In this document: positions 9,508 through 19,075 of the stretch, one piece after another
How positions within the stretch are numbered: the stretch's first letter is position 1
Layout: each line of letters begins with the position of its first letter
Assembly: GCA_022710935.1 (NCBI GenBank)
Contig: JAKLFY010000009.1
Coordinates: forward strand, 51,161-115,160
Source of the DNA: Verrucomicrobiota bacterium
GTDB lineage: Bacteria; Verrucomicrobiota; Verrucomicrobiia; Limisphaerales; J093
DNA length: 64,000 nucleotides
Direction: 5' to 3'
Translations under genes and position numbers: made by a program
Notes under the pieces: model-generated
Told to the model about the DNA's origin: nothing
Seen by the model: the letters and a program-made list of their open reading frames with translations, nothing else
The model's database searches: none

Positions 9508-9842
9508 TGGGCCGAGAATCCAAGAGGAGGCAACAAGGGGAGCAGAGAGCTGTGTCGTCCCTCTGTTCTCACCATGTGCTGGCGTTGAAGGTCAGTGTTC
9601 ATTCGTCGGTTGGCCGGTGAAGTCGCGCAGCGCTCGCGCGAGTAGCAGCCAGCGCTTTTCACGAGCGATCAACCCTCTGGCAGTCGGTGCAGTCGTTGTC
9701 CTGGCTCGTCGGGCGATTGTCCGACCGATTTTTGACCTGGACGGTCTTGGTTTGCCAGCCGTGACCAGGGTTTCGCAGGCGAGCATAAGTCGCTTCGGAG
9801 ATGCCCATCTTTGAGTTCCTGGTCTATCGCCTCTTTGTTCAT
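9508..9842. other. Intergenic region, no gene recognised
   Basis: About 335 bases between the FadL-type gene and the porin relic. Open frames exist on both strands but none shows a signal peptide, domain or conserved motif. It may hold the promoter of the former porin gene. Confidence 0.45.
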
Positions 9843-11123
9843 TCAGAATTTCCACGTCAGATCAACGGTGACAAACGAGAACCAACTGTCTCGGAACGAA
9901 CCCGACACCCTGCCGCGGTAGTTCGAGTCCTGCACCACCGGCATGTCCCCGCTCCACAGGAATTCGTAGGCCGCGCCCAGGTTCACCTTCTCGCTCACCT
10001 GCCAGTGCGCACCCAGGCCGATGCGGTACGCCTCACCCATCGGCAGCGAGAGCGTGCGATCCGCGTCGTCCACCGCCGAACTATCGTAAGCAGCGCCGCC
10101 CGAGAGCGTCCAATGGTCGGAAATCCGATACTGGGCTCCGATCGCACCATGCAAGGTGTCTTGGTGCTTGAGGTTCTTCGACAAGCTGGTGGGATTCTCC
10201 GCATCCACGCCCACGTCCACTTTGCCGAACTGCTCCCAGTTCTGCCAGCCCACGTTGACCATGAGCGCCCACCGCGGGTTCAGTTCGTGATAGGCACTGA
10301 ACATCACCGACTGCGGCACGGTCACGCCCAAGTCCAATTGAGGCGGGTTGGCGAAGATGCCGCCGCCCAGTCCTCCCAGGTTGCTGAAGGTCGGGCGTTC
10401 TTCGAAATCCAGGCCTACCGGCGAGAGATAAGTGACGCCGAAACGGGTGCCCTTGCGCGGCTCCACCAACACGCCCACGTTGGCGCCGAAGCCCCAGGTC
10501 TCGTCCTTGATCGTCAACTGGCCGTCACCCGGCGCGAGGGTACGGACGGCGACCTCGGTGTTCATGTAGCCGTACATCGCGTTCAACCCCGCGCCGATCG
10601 AAAGCCACTCGGTCGCTTTGAAGCTTACTGACGGCATGAGGCTCATGCCGAGAAGCGAGCCTTTCTGGACGTAGTATCGACCGACCCAGTTGTCGTCGAA
10701 TTCCTCCATCAACCCGCAATACGAAAGTGCGCCAATGCCCACAGCGAAACGGTCGGAGAGCGGCTGGACCAAAAACAGGCCGCCGGCCGGCAAGGCGCCC
10801 ACGGCGTTGCCGCCGTCGCCGTCGTCCCGGAGCGATGGACTCGTATCGTCCGCATTCTTAGAGAATGCCACGTCGCCGTAGGTGAGTTGGAGACCTCCCT
10901 GGAATTGCGCGCCCGCGAGGAGGCTCATGCCCGCCGGATTCCTAAACACTGTGGATGCATCCTGGGCCCGGGCGGCGTAACCGGCGGAAGCCAGGCCCAC
11001 ATCGGGCGTGGCGATTTCATAGAGTGAAATCCCGCCGGCGTGGGCGCAAAGGGTGCAGGCGGCCCCCGAGACGAGTGCCGAGGCAAACCGTGTGGGTGCG
11101 TTGTTCACTTTCGTTGGTTTCAT
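9843..11123 (-). CDS. FadL/OmpP1-type outer-membrane transport protein
   Basis: 426 residues starting MKPTKVNNAPTRF with a signal peptide cleaved near HAGG. The mature N-terminus GISLYEIATPDVGLASAGYAARAQDASTVFRNPAGMS is the classic FadL hatch region (written here in pieces: GYAARAQDAS, TVFRNPAGM), and the rest alternates amphipathic strands to a terminal aromatic, VTVDLTWKF, as needed for outer-membrane insertion. FadL proteins pass long-chain fatty acids or other hydrophobic molecules through the outer membrane. It is the distal gene of a compact minus-strand run, 18 bases after the hypothetical gene at 11142-11621, which suggests cotranscription with the sulfatase. Confidence 0.88.
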   Translation of the reverse strand: MKPTKVNNAPTRFASALVSGAACTLCAHAGGISLYEIATPDVGLASAGYAARAQDASTVFRNPAGMSLLAGAQFQGGLQLTYGDVAFSKNADDTSPSLRDDGDGGNAVGALPAGGLFLVQPLSDRFAVGIGALSYCGLMEEFDDNWVGRYYVQKGSLLGMSLMPSVSFKATEWLSIGAGLNAMYGYMNTEVAVRTLAPGDGQLTIKDETWGFGANVGVLVEPRKGTRFGVTYLSPVGLDFEERPTFSNLGGLGGGIFANPPQLDLGVTVPQSVMFSAYHELNPRWALMVNVGWQNWEQFGKVDVGVDAENPTSLSKNLKHQDTLHGAIGAQYRISDHWTLSGGAAYDSSAVDDADRTLSLPMGEAYRIGLGAHWQVSEKVNLGAAYEFLWSGDMPVVQDSNYRGRVSGSFRDSWFSFVTVDLTWKF

Positions 11124-11141
11124 TTGGTGTGTTTCGGAAGG

Positions 11142-11621
11142 CTATTGCGCCGGGATGGTGATCAGCGGGAATTTCTCGGGGCTGCCGGTATCCGCCAGCG
11201 TGAATAAGAGCATTACGACCGTCAACGAGCGCTTGCTGAGCAGGTCGCCGTTGTCAATCCAGAACCAGTAGTCGCGATAGCGCACGGCGGCAAACGCGTT
11301 GGCCGGCTTCTCCTTGCCGCTTTGAATCCGTGCGGTTTGCCGGGGGCCCTCCGTCGCGGGGGCGTTCTCCAGCGAGGGCCACGTGCTGTGATCCTTGAGA
11401 TGGGCCTCGGGCACGTCCACACGGCTGGCAAAAGCCTGCATGATCTGCAGCATGGAACGGCTGTTCACGGCGAGTTCATTGCTGGCTCCGCGCATCGGCG
11501 AATAGGTGAGCGTGAACTTTTGCGGCTCGGTCGCCAGGTTGAGCAGTCGCCGCATTTCGGCCGACTTCTCCGCGATGTGGGCGGGCACGTCGTCCCGCCG
11601 GAAGAACACCACTTCGGTCAT
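11142..11621 (-). CDS. Conserved hypothetical protein of the sulfatase cluster
   Basis: 159 residues from ATG 11621 (MTEVVFFRRDDVPAH); the frame is open to 11720, but the extra 33 residues are basic and unlike a leader. The body includes NELAVNSRSMLQIMQAFAS, RIQSGKEKPANAFAAVRYR, YWFWIDNGDLLSKRS and ADTGSPEKFPLITIPAQ. This pattern occurs in proteins usually annotated as hypothetical and normally carried on a longer chain with a lipoprotein-type leader; here the leader may be lost. It sits between the sulfatase and the FadL-type gene on the same strand. Function unknown. Confidence 0.6.
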   Translation of the reverse strand: MTEVVFFRRDDVPAHIAEKSAEMRRLLNLATEPQKFTLTYSPMRGASNELAVNSRSMLQIMQAFASRVDVPEAHLKDHSTWPSLENAPATEGPRQTARIQSGKEKPANAFAAVRYRDYWFWIDNGDLLSKRSLTVVMLLFTLADTGSPEKFPLITIPAQ

Positions 11622-11731
11622 AGTCTGTTTGGGTTTGTCTTGTCTCGTTCGTTGTCTCGACCGTGAATTCGCGGGCCGGTCCGATGGCCAGTCCGGCATG
11701 GACCAGCCCACGTGGTTCACGAACGAATGGC

Positions 11732-14194
11732 TTACTGCCGTCCCATGGCCGCCCGGATGGCGTCCTGGGGGTCGACCTCGTGATTATTCGGGTCATCCGC
11801 GATCGAGAGCTGCACGCCCTTGACCTCGCCGTTGAAGGCGTTGCCGACCGGGCCATAGTCCGGCGAAATCGCCGCACCCGAATCTTCACCGACATCGCAA
11901 CCGTCGTCGGCCGAGAAGATCGTCGCCAGCGTTGCCTCGACATTCCCCTCGCCGACCTTCTTGCCGTTGGTGTAAAGGGTCACCTTGCCGCCCTTGCCCA
12001 TGCCGTCGCCGGCGTAGGCGAACTCCATGCGGACCTGGTGCTGGCCTGCTGGGAGCGGGTCCTTGGCCTCGACCATGAAGTGCTTGAAGCCACCCCAGTT
12101 GTAGCAGTACTTAAGCTTGCCGTTGTGGGCATACAGCGTCCACCCGCCGATGTTGGCGCCCTGGCAGATGATGACGCCCTGAGCGCCCTTCTCCGGCACC
12201 ACGATGTCGGCGGTGATAGAGTGCGACTTGTTCTTGATGTTCAGGACGCAGTTCTCCGAGAGGCGTCCCATGCCGCCGAACAGGAGCTGGGTCTTGCCCT
12301 TGATCAGCACCGGCCGGCCAGCGAGGTCCGGGTCGAGCTTCTCGAAGATCCGGTCGTCCAGGGGCAGCACCTTGTATTGCGCAGCCTCGATCAGCCACTG
12401 CCGCTGCAGCTCGTGGAGTTTCTCCGGCATCTGCTTGGCGAGGTCATTCGCCTGGCTCCAGTCCTTGCTCCCGTCGTAGAGCTCCCACACATCGTCGTCG
12501 AAGGCGGGGCTCTTAGCCCGAATCCAGGGCGTATAGTGTTTCGTGACCGCGGACCAGCCCTTGTAGTAGATGCCGCGGTTGCCCATGATCTCGAAGTATT
12601 GGACGTCGTGCCGTTCGGGGGCTTTGGCATTGTCAAATGAGTAGAGCATGCTGGTCCCCTCGATGGGGTCCTGCTGGATGCCGTTCACCGACTCCGGCTG
12701 CGGGAGACCGGCCGCCTCGAGGACCGTCGGGGCTACGTCAATCACATGGGTGAACTGCGAGCGAATCTCGCCCTTGGCCTCGATGCCCTTGGGCCAGTGG
12801 ACGACGGTGGCGGTGCGCGTGCCGCCCCAGTGGGAGGCGACCTGCTTGGTCCACTGGTAAGGGGTGTTCATGGCGTGCGCCCAGCCTACGGCATAGTGGT
12901 TGTAGGATTCCGGCCCGCCGAGTTTGTCGAGCCGCGCCGACAGGTATTCGGGCGTCTCGAGGGCTTGCAGCCCGTTGAAGTAGCCCATCTCGTTGAAGCA
13001 CCCGTTGATGTTGCCCTCAGCGGAGGCACCGTTGTCGCCGACGATGTAGTAAATGAGCGTGTCATCGAGGATGTTCAGCTTTTCCAGCATCTCCACCACG
13101 CGGCCAACCTCGTGGTCGGTGTACTCCATGAACCCGGCGTACACTTCCATTTGCCGGCGCAGCACAGGCTTGAACGCTTCGGGCATTGCCTCCCAAGCGG
13201 GTATCTCCTTGGGGCGTGCGGTGAGTTGGCAGCCCGCCGGGATGACTCCGAGCTTTTTCTGGCGGGCGAAGGTCTCCTCGCGCAGTTTGTCCCAGCCCTG
13301 ATCAAACTTGCCTTTGTATTTGTCCGCCCATTCCTTCGCCACATGATGCGGCGCGTGGGTGGCGCCAGGGGCGAAGTAGATGAAGAAGGGCTTGTCGGGG
13401 GCCAGCGCCTTCTGCTGCCCGATCCATTTCCTGGCCTTGTCAGCTATGTCCGTCATGAGGTGGTAGCCTTGCTCGGGCGTCTTCTTGTTCTCCACCGGCG
13501 TAGTGCCTTCGTAGAGCGTCGGGTACCACTGGTTCGCCTCGCCACCAAGGAAGCCGTAGAAGTACTCGAAGCCGCCGCCGCCCGTGGGCCAGGCGTCAAA
13601 GGGGCCGACGGGGCTGGTCTCCCAGACGGGGACTTCGTGGTTCTTGCCGAACTGCGCCGTGGAGTAGCCGTTGAGTTTGAGCGTCTCCGCCAGGGGCGCC
13701 ATGGAGTTGGGCCGAACTGAGCAGTAGCCCGGCGCGCCGGTCGCAATCTCGGTGATGCCGGCCATGCCGCAGGAATGGTGGTTGCGCCCGGTGAGCAACG
13801 CCTGGCGGGTCGGCGAGCAGATGGCGGTCGTGTGGAAGCGATTGTACATGAGGCCGCCCTTCGCCAGCTTCTCCAAGGTCGGCGTCTGGCAGGGCCCGCC
13901 GAAGGTGCTGGACGAACCGAACCCCGCGTCGTCAATCAAGACGATCAGCACGTTGGGCGCGCCCTTGGGCGGACGCAGTTGCTCGATAGGCGGGAACTTG
14001 CTGTCCGGGTTCTTCGCATCGTAGGTGGTCAAGGTGGGCCGAGGCGTGTTCGGCATCGGCAGATGCGACCGCTGTTTGGTTTCGGCAACGCTGGGGGAAC
14101 CCGGCGTGCCGGTGGTTTGCTGCCCGCTGGCGGGCAGCACGATGGCCGCTCCCAGCGCGAGGCTGAGGGCGGCGATTATGGTTGTTCTTTTCAT
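11732..14194 (-). CDS. Secreted arylsulfatase (S1 family)
   Basis: 820 residues with signal peptide MKRTTIIAALSLALGAAIVL. The formylglycine site is ICSPTRQALLTGRN with Cys126 as the residue to be converted, and the metal site NVLIVLIDDAGFG precedes it. Further sulfatase motifs are STAQFGKNHE, GATHAPHHV (catalytic-site lysine/histidine region) and YYIVGDNGAS. A C-terminal beta-rich extension of about 200 residues (QTLLFGGMGRLSENCVLN, KVTLYTNGKKVGEG) matches the long arylsulfatase type that acts on small or polymeric sulfate esters. It needs a formylglycine-generating enzyme or anSME encoded elsewhere; none is in the window. The gene lies between an outer-membrane barrel and the FadL-type gene, so an uptake or surface role is likely. 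Confidence 0.92.
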   Translation of the reverse strand: MKRTTIIAALSLALGAAIVLPASGQQTTGTPGSPSVAETKQRSHLPMPNTPRPTLTTYDAKNPDSKFPPIEQLRPPKGAPNVLIVLIDDAGFGSSSTFGGPCQTPTLEKLAKGGLMYNRFHTTAICSPTRQALLTGRNHHSCGMAGITEIATGAPGYCSVRPNSMAPLAETLKLNGYSTAQFGKNHEVPVWETSPVGPFDAWPTGGGGFEYFYGFLGGEANQWYPTLYEGTTPVENKKTPEQGYHLMTDIADKARKWIGQQKALAPDKPFFIYFAPGATHAPHHVAKEWADKYKGKFDQGWDKLREETFARQKKLGVIPAGCQLTARPKEIPAWEAMPEAFKPVLRRQMEVYAGFMEYTDHEVGRVVEMLEKLNILDDTLIYYIVGDNGASAEGNINGCFNEMGYFNGLQALETPEYLSARLDKLGGPESYNHYAVGWAHAMNTPYQWTKQVASHWGGTRTATVVHWPKGIEAKGEIRSQFTHVIDVAPTVLEAAGLPQPESVNGIQQDPIEGTSMLYSFDNAKAPERHDVQYFEIMGNRGIYYKGWSAVTKHYTPWIRAKSPAFDDDVWELYDGSKDWSQANDLAKQMPEKLHELQRQWLIEAAQYKVLPLDDRIFEKLDPDLAGRPVLIKGKTQLLFGGMGRLSENCVLNIKNKSHSITADIVVPEKGAQGVIICQGANIGGWTLYAHNGKLKYCYNWGGFKHFMVEAKDPLPAGQHQVRMEFAYAGDGMGKGGKVTLYTNGKKVGEGNVEATLATIFSADDGCDVGEDSGAAISPDYGPVGNAFNGEVKGVQLSIADDPNNHEVDPQDAIRAAMGRQ

Positions 14195-14318
14195 CGGTTT
14201 GTTTGTTGCAGTGTGATGGATTGCCGCCAGCTCGCTAACGACTGCGGTGGCAATGAGATTGTATCTGGGTGTTATTTTCTGGGTTTGACTTGTTTGTCGT
14301 CTCGCTGGTGGACTTTCA

Positions 14319-15245
14319 TCATTTCGGAAACAGGAACGAGACCTGGAAGCGCAAGCCCCACTCCGGCGCTCCGCTCGGACCCTCGGCGTAATAGCGTCCG
14401 CCCAATTGCAGTGAGATTGGCTGTTTGCCCAATTTCAACAACTGCTGCACAAAGGCGTTGACGGGCACCGTCCATTGCTCTCGCTCCCAGTCGTACGTGG
14501 ACTCGGCGTTCAGCCCGAGACTGGTGAACGTTTTGGTGGTGTAGGAAACAAAGGGCTGGAGGAACGTCCGGTTGACGTCCGCACGATCACTTTCGCCGGC
14601 AAAGGACCAGACGTGGTTGACCAAAGCGCCATAGGTCCAGTGTCCCTGCTGTTTTAAGATCACCGCCGTCGGACCGGCGCCCCACTTCTCCTCGCCCAAC
14701 AAATCATCGGTAGCGGCGGGAAGCTGCAACACCGGGCCCGCACCCCAAATCCATCCGTTCTTCGTCGGTTTGACCGGCGAAAAGAAGAGACTCTGGACGG
14801 CATCGGCGAGGCCCGACTGGCTGGAGGTGCCGATGTAATTCTCTTGATAGACGTAGGGCACAATCGTCCGTGAAATGACGTTCCAGTTCTCGTTGAGCGA
14901 AATCGGAATCACCGGTTGCACGTTCAGCTTGTATTGGAAGCCGTCGTCACTCGGCCCCGCGCCCCAGTCGAAGTTGTTTTGCAGCGGGAGACTGATCAGG
15001 CTGGCGATGGGATTCAGTGTCGCCTTGGCCAAGGCGGCGGCTTTGGCCTTTTCGTCGTCAACCTCCGCGCCGCCGCCGGAGGAAGTAGCATCGGCGGGCG
15101 CGAGCGTGAGCGGGTGAGACAAGCCGGCATCAGCAAATTCCCCGGCTTGCGCTTGCGCTGCGTTGAACGTCGTGAGCACGAGACTGCACGCCGTGGCGAT
15201 CGCTGAGACCCGGTTAGGGAGGCTTACCACTTCTATGTGTGCCAT
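14319..15245 (-). CDS. Outer-membrane beta-barrel protein, MetA/neuromedin-U-annotated type
   Basis: 308 residues from ATG 15245 with a signal peptide ending near AQAQAGE. The mature chain starts with a low-complexity segment (DATSSGGGAEVDDEKAKA), then shows features of the barrel family related to the phenol-degradation MetA porin, which databases often label neuromedin U: ASLISLPLQNNFDWGAGP, VQPVIPISLNENWNVISRT, GAGPVLQLPAATDD, EEKWGAGPTAVILKQ, WTYGALVNHVWSFAG and a terminal WGLRFQVSFLFPK. It presumably forms a channel in the outer membrane. It lies 124 bases before the sulfatase gene on the same strand; such barrels often accompany this sulfatase type. Confidence 0.78.
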   Translation of the reverse strand: MAHIEVVSLPNRVSAIATACSLVLTTFNAAQAQAGEFADAGLSHPLTLAPADATSSGGGAEVDDEKAKAAALAKATLNPIASLISLPLQNNFDWGAGPSDDGFQYKLNVQPVIPISLNENWNVISRTIVPYVYQENYIGTSSQSGLADAVQSLFFSPVKPTKNGWIWGAGPVLQLPAATDDLLGEEKWGAGPTAVILKQQGHWTYGALVNHVWSFAGESDRADVNRTFLQPFVSYTTKTFTSLGLNAESTYDWEREQWTVPVNAFVQQLLKLGKQPISLQLGGRYYAEGPSGAPEWGLRFQVSFLFPK

Positions 15246-15370
15246 TGGTGAGATTAGGTCGGTTAGAACAGGAAGCCCAGTGTGAACTTGAGGATTCTGG
15301 GTTTCACGGTTTTCAGTTTTGTCTCTTGCACGTTTGCTTTCTTTCGCTCAAACAGTTGAATTCTGTGAGA

Positions 15371-17779
15371 TCACCGGCCACGTCCCCCGCGCGAGCGCCC
15401 GCCGCCCGAGTAACTGGAGGCGGACGACCGCGAGCGCGAAGCGGAGGATTGGTACTGGCTGGCGCGCTGGGTTTGTTGGTTGCCCCAGGAGCGCGCCTGC
15501 GCCTGCGATTCCAAGCTCGATTTGTTCTGGCTCCATGTGGTTGAAGCAGGAGAGGCGCTCGGCGGGGTCGCACGCGCCTGCGATACGGAACTGGCCTGAG
15601 GCTGGCGGCTGGAACTGCTGGCGGTTTGTGGCCTTGCGGAAGAGGGCTGCGGTTTGGAGGTGCTCTCCCAGCCACTGCCCGAATTCTGGGACCAGTTGCC
15701 GCTGGAGTCCTTCTTGTAGACGGTGCCGTCTTTCGCCGCGTAGTAATCACCCGACTGGGACTTGCCGACGGCACCCTGGCCGTATTTGGTATCCCACGCC
15801 GCCATGCCACTGCCCTCTGTGGTTCGTAGCGCGCCCGCGCTCCCATATTCGCCCGAGGCGTAGCGGCCCGCCGCGCCCTGGCCCGTCGTCGGATTGTAGG
15901 CCGCGCCTCTTCCAGCCGAACCGTAGGCCGTGTTCACCTGTCCGCCGGCCGCCCGCGCCCCAGTATAGGGATTGTAGGCCACCCCCTGTCTCGCCGACCC
16001 GTAAGGTGTGCTCACTGCGCGGCCCGCCGCCGAAGTGCCAGTGTAGGGATTATACGCCGCCCCTCGCGCCGCGCTGCCGTAAGGGCCATACGCGTAGCTC
16101 GAACGCGCGTAAGTGCCGGTGTAAGGATTGTAGGAGGCGGTGCGCCCCGCCCCCCCGTAGGGGCCATAGACATGCGCGGAAGCATAGTAGCCGCCATGAC
16201 CGTAGTGATACACGGCACCACAGCCGTAGGAATAGTGATAAGGAGGCGGGTAGTAGTAATGATGATGGTAATCGTCCGTGATCGCCGCGCCCGCCAGCAT
16301 GCCCATGCCGAACATCAGCACGCCTGTAGCCGCCACATATTCGCCGCTGTAACCGGAGGTTTGGCTGTAAACCACCGTGGTCGGTGTTGAACTCTGGACC
16401 ACAACATAAGTGACGTTGTGATTGGGGTTGGAGGGCGGGATCGTGTAAATGGCCGCCGGCACACTGGTGCAGAAGCTCCATGGACCGGTCGCGCTCGCGC
16501 TGGAATACCAGACGCCCCCGTAGCACCAGTAGTAACCGCCGTTGACCAGAAAGACCTGGTTCGGCGTATTCACTGCGTACTGGACCGTGGTGCTCGGGAT
16601 GGTGACGAACTGCGGCGCGCCCGTGTAGGTCACGGTTTCCGTCACGGGCGCGATTGGGACGGTGGTGGTGCTGGGAATCGAGGCCAGCAGCACGGCGTCT
16701 TTAGCCTCGCGGGTGCCCGGCACGGACGCCTTCACAAACGCGACGGGATCGTTGTCTGGAATCCGGGCGAAGTCCGCGGGCAAATCCCGGCTGGCCGCGG
16801 ACCAAGGCCCTTGCAGGCTCGTGGCGCGGAACCACCGGCCCGCCACCAGGAAGTAGAATCTCGCCTCGCCTGAATTCAGGAAGGCAATGGACTCGGTGTT
16901 CGCCACCAGCAGCAGGCTCGTGCCTTCGATGGGACGATACTTCGGATCACCATCCGTGAGGATCAGTTCCGCCGGTTGCGTGCTCACAAATACAGTCGGT
17001 GTGGACTTGGCTTTCTTGCCAGGCAGGTTGGCGCGCACTTCCGCCCAATTCTCGGTCGCGGGCAACGCCCAGAAAGAAGTCGGCAGACTCGTGGCGGCGG
17101 TCCACGGCCCCTTCGCATCGGACGCGACAAGCCAGTTGTCGCCATTCAACAGGTAATACCGCTGGGTGGCGGTGTCGTAGAGCACGTCCCAATTGGTGTT
17201 GAGCGCAAACAGCAGGTCCGTCCGATTGGTTTCGACGGGCTTGAACTGCGCCTCGCCCATGAACATGACCAGGATGGCCGGCTGCCGGCTGTAGAAGATC
17301 GTGGGCGGTTCGAGATTCACTTCGATGGCCGGTTGCGTCGCGTGTTGAGCCGGATCCAGGTAGGCCAACACCCGGTCCAACGAAACGGTCAGGGCCTGAC
17401 CCGGCGGCTTGAGTTCGTCCACCGCGCGGCGCAACGCGGCCAACTCGGAGTCCGAGCAGTTGGGGAAGCGCAACTCGCGCTGCGTCGGCACCAGGGCCAC
17501 GATGCGCGCCGCGTGGTCCGTCACCGTCACGGCGTCCACTTCCGCGACTCCGAACTTTTCCTGCTTGGTCACGCCCTTGACGGCGATGGCGCAGCGGAAG
17601 TGGATGTTCGTGTAGCCGTTCCAGTAGTCCACCTGGGGCTGATAGACGGTGAGTTGTTTCTTGTCCTGCTTGAACACGCGCGGCCAGCCGGGGTCGGCCG
17701 ACTGAGCCGTCGCCAGCAGTGCGGCCTGCCCCAGCGCCAGCCCGAGGCCTATGGCCGTCAATCTCGATGTAGTCTTCAT
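15371..17779 (-). CDS. Large secreted carbohydrate-binding-family-like protein with 26-residue YNPYTG repeats
   Basis: 802 residues with signal peptide MKTTSRLTAIGLGLALG. The first 170 residues include DPGWPRVFKQDKKQLTVY and YWNGYTNIHFRCAIAV, like proteins annotated carbohydrate-binding family V/XII. Three or four related modules follow, each with a YYLLNGDNWLVASDAKGPW, FYFLVAGRWFRATSLQGPW or YYWCYGGVWYSSASATGPW core, reminiscent of small beta-rich wall-binding units. A Gly/Tyr/His segment (DDYHHHYYYPPPYHYSYG) comes next. Four 26-residue repeats then begin with AYNPYTG and contain TPYGSA (nucleotides about 15840-16135). The tail is Ser/Gln/Arg-rich and ends RSRGGRGR. It is exported and probably surface or matrix associated; function unknown. 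Confidence 0.75.
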   Translation of the reverse strand: MKTTSRLTAIGLGLALGQAALLATAQSADPGWPRVFKQDKKQLTVYQPQVDYWNGYTNIHFRCAIAVKGVTKQEKFGVAEVDAVTVTDHAARIVALVPTQRELRFPNCSDSELAALRRAVDELKPPGQALTVSLDRVLAYLDPAQHATQPAIEVNLEPPTIFYSRQPAILVMFMGEAQFKPVETNRTDLLFALNTNWDVLYDTATQRYYLLNGDNWLVASDAKGPWTAATSLPTSFWALPATENWAEVRANLPGKKAKSTPTVFVSTQPAELILTDGDPKYRPIEGTSLLLVANTESIAFLNSGEARFYFLVAGRWFRATSLQGPWSAASRDLPADFARIPDNDPVAFVKASVPGTREAKDAVLLASIPSTTTVPIAPVTETVTYTGAPQFVTIPSTTVQYAVNTPNQVFLVNGGYYWCYGGVWYSSASATGPWSFCTSVPAAIYTIPPSNPNHNVTYVVVQSSTPTTVVYSQTSGYSGEYVAATGVLMFGMGMLAGAAITDDYHHHYYYPPPYHYSYGCGAVYHYGHGGYYASAHVYGPYGGAGRTASYNPYTGTYARSSYAYGPYGSAARGAAYNPYTGTSAAGRAVSTPYGSARQGVAYNPYTGARAAGGQVNTAYGSAGRGAAYNPTTGQGAAGRYASGEYGSAGALRTTEGSGMAAWDTKYGQGAVGKSQSGDYYAAKDGTVYKKDSSGNWSQNSGSGWESTSKPQPSSARPQTASSSSRQPQASSVSQARATPPSASPASTTWSQNKSSLESQAQARSWGNQQTQRASQYQSSASRSRSSASSYSGGGRSRGGRGR

Positions 17780-17817
17780 ACTGCTTTGGGGGTTCGGAAC
17801 AGGGGGCAGTTCCGGGC

Positions 17818-18510
17818 TTAATTGGTTTTACGGTAGCCGGAGTTGTCCACTTTTACCGTGAGCTTCTTGGCCGGCGCATTCAGCGTGATGGCGTCGGCGT
17901 AACTGGTGCCGTCGGCCAGTGTGCCCATCCCGGCCTGGAGGTCCACCACGTCCTTGGCGCTGTCTAAGTAGGTCTTGACCGTGAGCGCGAGGAGCCGGTT
18001 GCTCGTCAGGTCCACTTCCACGCCCAAGTTGTCGCCGGGCTTGAGGTAATCGCGAAAGTTCAGACGGGCGCGACGGCCGGGTTCGAGGACGTCCAGCGAA
18101 ACTTTGCCGGCGTCCTTGGCCGCCTGAATCAGCACCGGCGTGGGCGGCACGTAACTCTTCACCAACGCCACGGCCTCTTTCATGTAGTCGGTCAATTCCT
18201 CCTGCTTGGCTTCGGCGATCTTCCCGCGCAGTCCGCGTTTCTTCTTGGCGGGAAGAGGCGTGGTGAGCGGCACCTTCTGCACGCCGCCGTCCGCGCCGTA
18301 ATAGCAGCGGTTCATCTGGCGGGATTCTTCCTCGCCCTTGAGGCTGATGACGGTGGTTTCAACCCACTCGTATTGTTTGAGGACCGCCTGGCTGGCGGTC
18401 ATGGTGGCCTTCAACATCGCCGCGCGTTCAGCGGCGGAGGGTTGCTGGGCTAACACGGGCAGCGCGAGCGCGACCAGTCCGAGGGTGGCGAAACGAATCA
18501 GTGTTTTCAT
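17818..18510 (-). CDS. Secreted protein of unknown function
   Basis: 230 residues from ATG 18510 (MKTLIRFATLGLVALALPVLA), with a signal peptide cleaved before QQPS. The mature part starts alpha-helical (AERAAMLKATMTASQAVLKQYEWVE) and then turns into alternating beta strands (VSLDVLEPGRRARLNFRDY, GVEVDLTSNRLLALTVKTY) of the kind seen in periplasmic DUF-type lipid- or protein-binding domains. I do not recognise a named family. It lies 39 bases upstream of the YNPYTG-repeat gene on the same strand, so the two probably share a transcript. Confidence 0.7.
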   Translation of the reverse strand: MKTLIRFATLGLVALALPVLAQQPSAAERAAMLKATMTASQAVLKQYEWVETTVISLKGEEESRQMNRCYYGADGGVQKVPLTTPLPAKKKRGLRGKIAEAKQEELTDYMKEAVALVKSYVPPTPVLIQAAKDAGKVSLDVLEPGRRARLNFRDYLKPGDNLGVEVDLTSNRLLALTVKTYLDSAKDVVDLQAGMGTLADGTSYADAITLNAPAKKLTVKVDNSGYRKTN

Positions 18511-18579
18511 GATGGTCATGTATTCAGTTGGTTCAAAGGCAAGCAGGTCGAGTGGGTTTGTCCTGGCTGTTGCGCTACT

Positions 18580-18978
18580 TTAGGGCCGATGGACAGAGGT
18601 TAAGGGAGGTTGCGGGATTACGCGCCGAATGGCCTCCAGCACCCGCTCCCCGGGTTCGTTCTTCCGAAAGTATCCGGCGCAGCCGCGGGCCAGCGCCTCG
18701 GCGCGCACTTCCGGATCATCGTGCGCCGTGATGAAAATCACCGGGGTGCTGTCTCTGACTGCCGCCAGCCGCTGGCTCAAGTCCAGACCGGACATGCCGC
18801 CCAACTGAATGTCGAGCACCAAGCAGTCGAACCGAGGGCGCCTGGTGTCCTCGAGCAAGGCTTCGGCGGAGGCATAGCAGACGGGCTGGAATCCCGCCAT
18901 GCGGAGCAATCGGCTGAACGACCGGCATATACTATCGTCGTCATCCACGACTGTCACACGAATGATGTCACCGGCCAT
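18580..18978 (-). CDS. Single-domain response regulator
   Basis: 132 residues from ATG 18978 (MAGDIIRVTVVDDDDSICRS). It is a stand-alone receiver domain: acidic pocket VVDDDD, phospho-acceptor Asp56 in CLVLDIQLGGMSG, switch Thr in VIFITAHDD and conserved Lys in GYFRKNEPGE. There is no output domain; the chain stops after the last receiver helix. Such proteins pass phosphoryl groups or act by protein contact. It lies next to a kinase and a FixJ-type regulator on the same strand, but about 100 bases separate it from the FixJ gene. Confidence 0.88.
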   Translation of the reverse strand: MAGDIIRVTVVDDDDSICRSFSRLLRMAGFQPVCYASAEALLEDTRRPRFDCLVLDIQLGGMSGLDLSQRLAAVRDSTPVIFITAHDDPEVRAEALARGCAGYFRKNEPGERVLEAIRRVIPQPPLTSVHRP

Positions 18979-19075
18979 GCAACGCGCCTGCATGACGGGC
19001 AGTCTCGGGGAACGGACAGATCTCGGCTACTGCCCTTTGGGGAAGGTCAGAAGAGTGGCGAGTGGGGAGAGCGGC

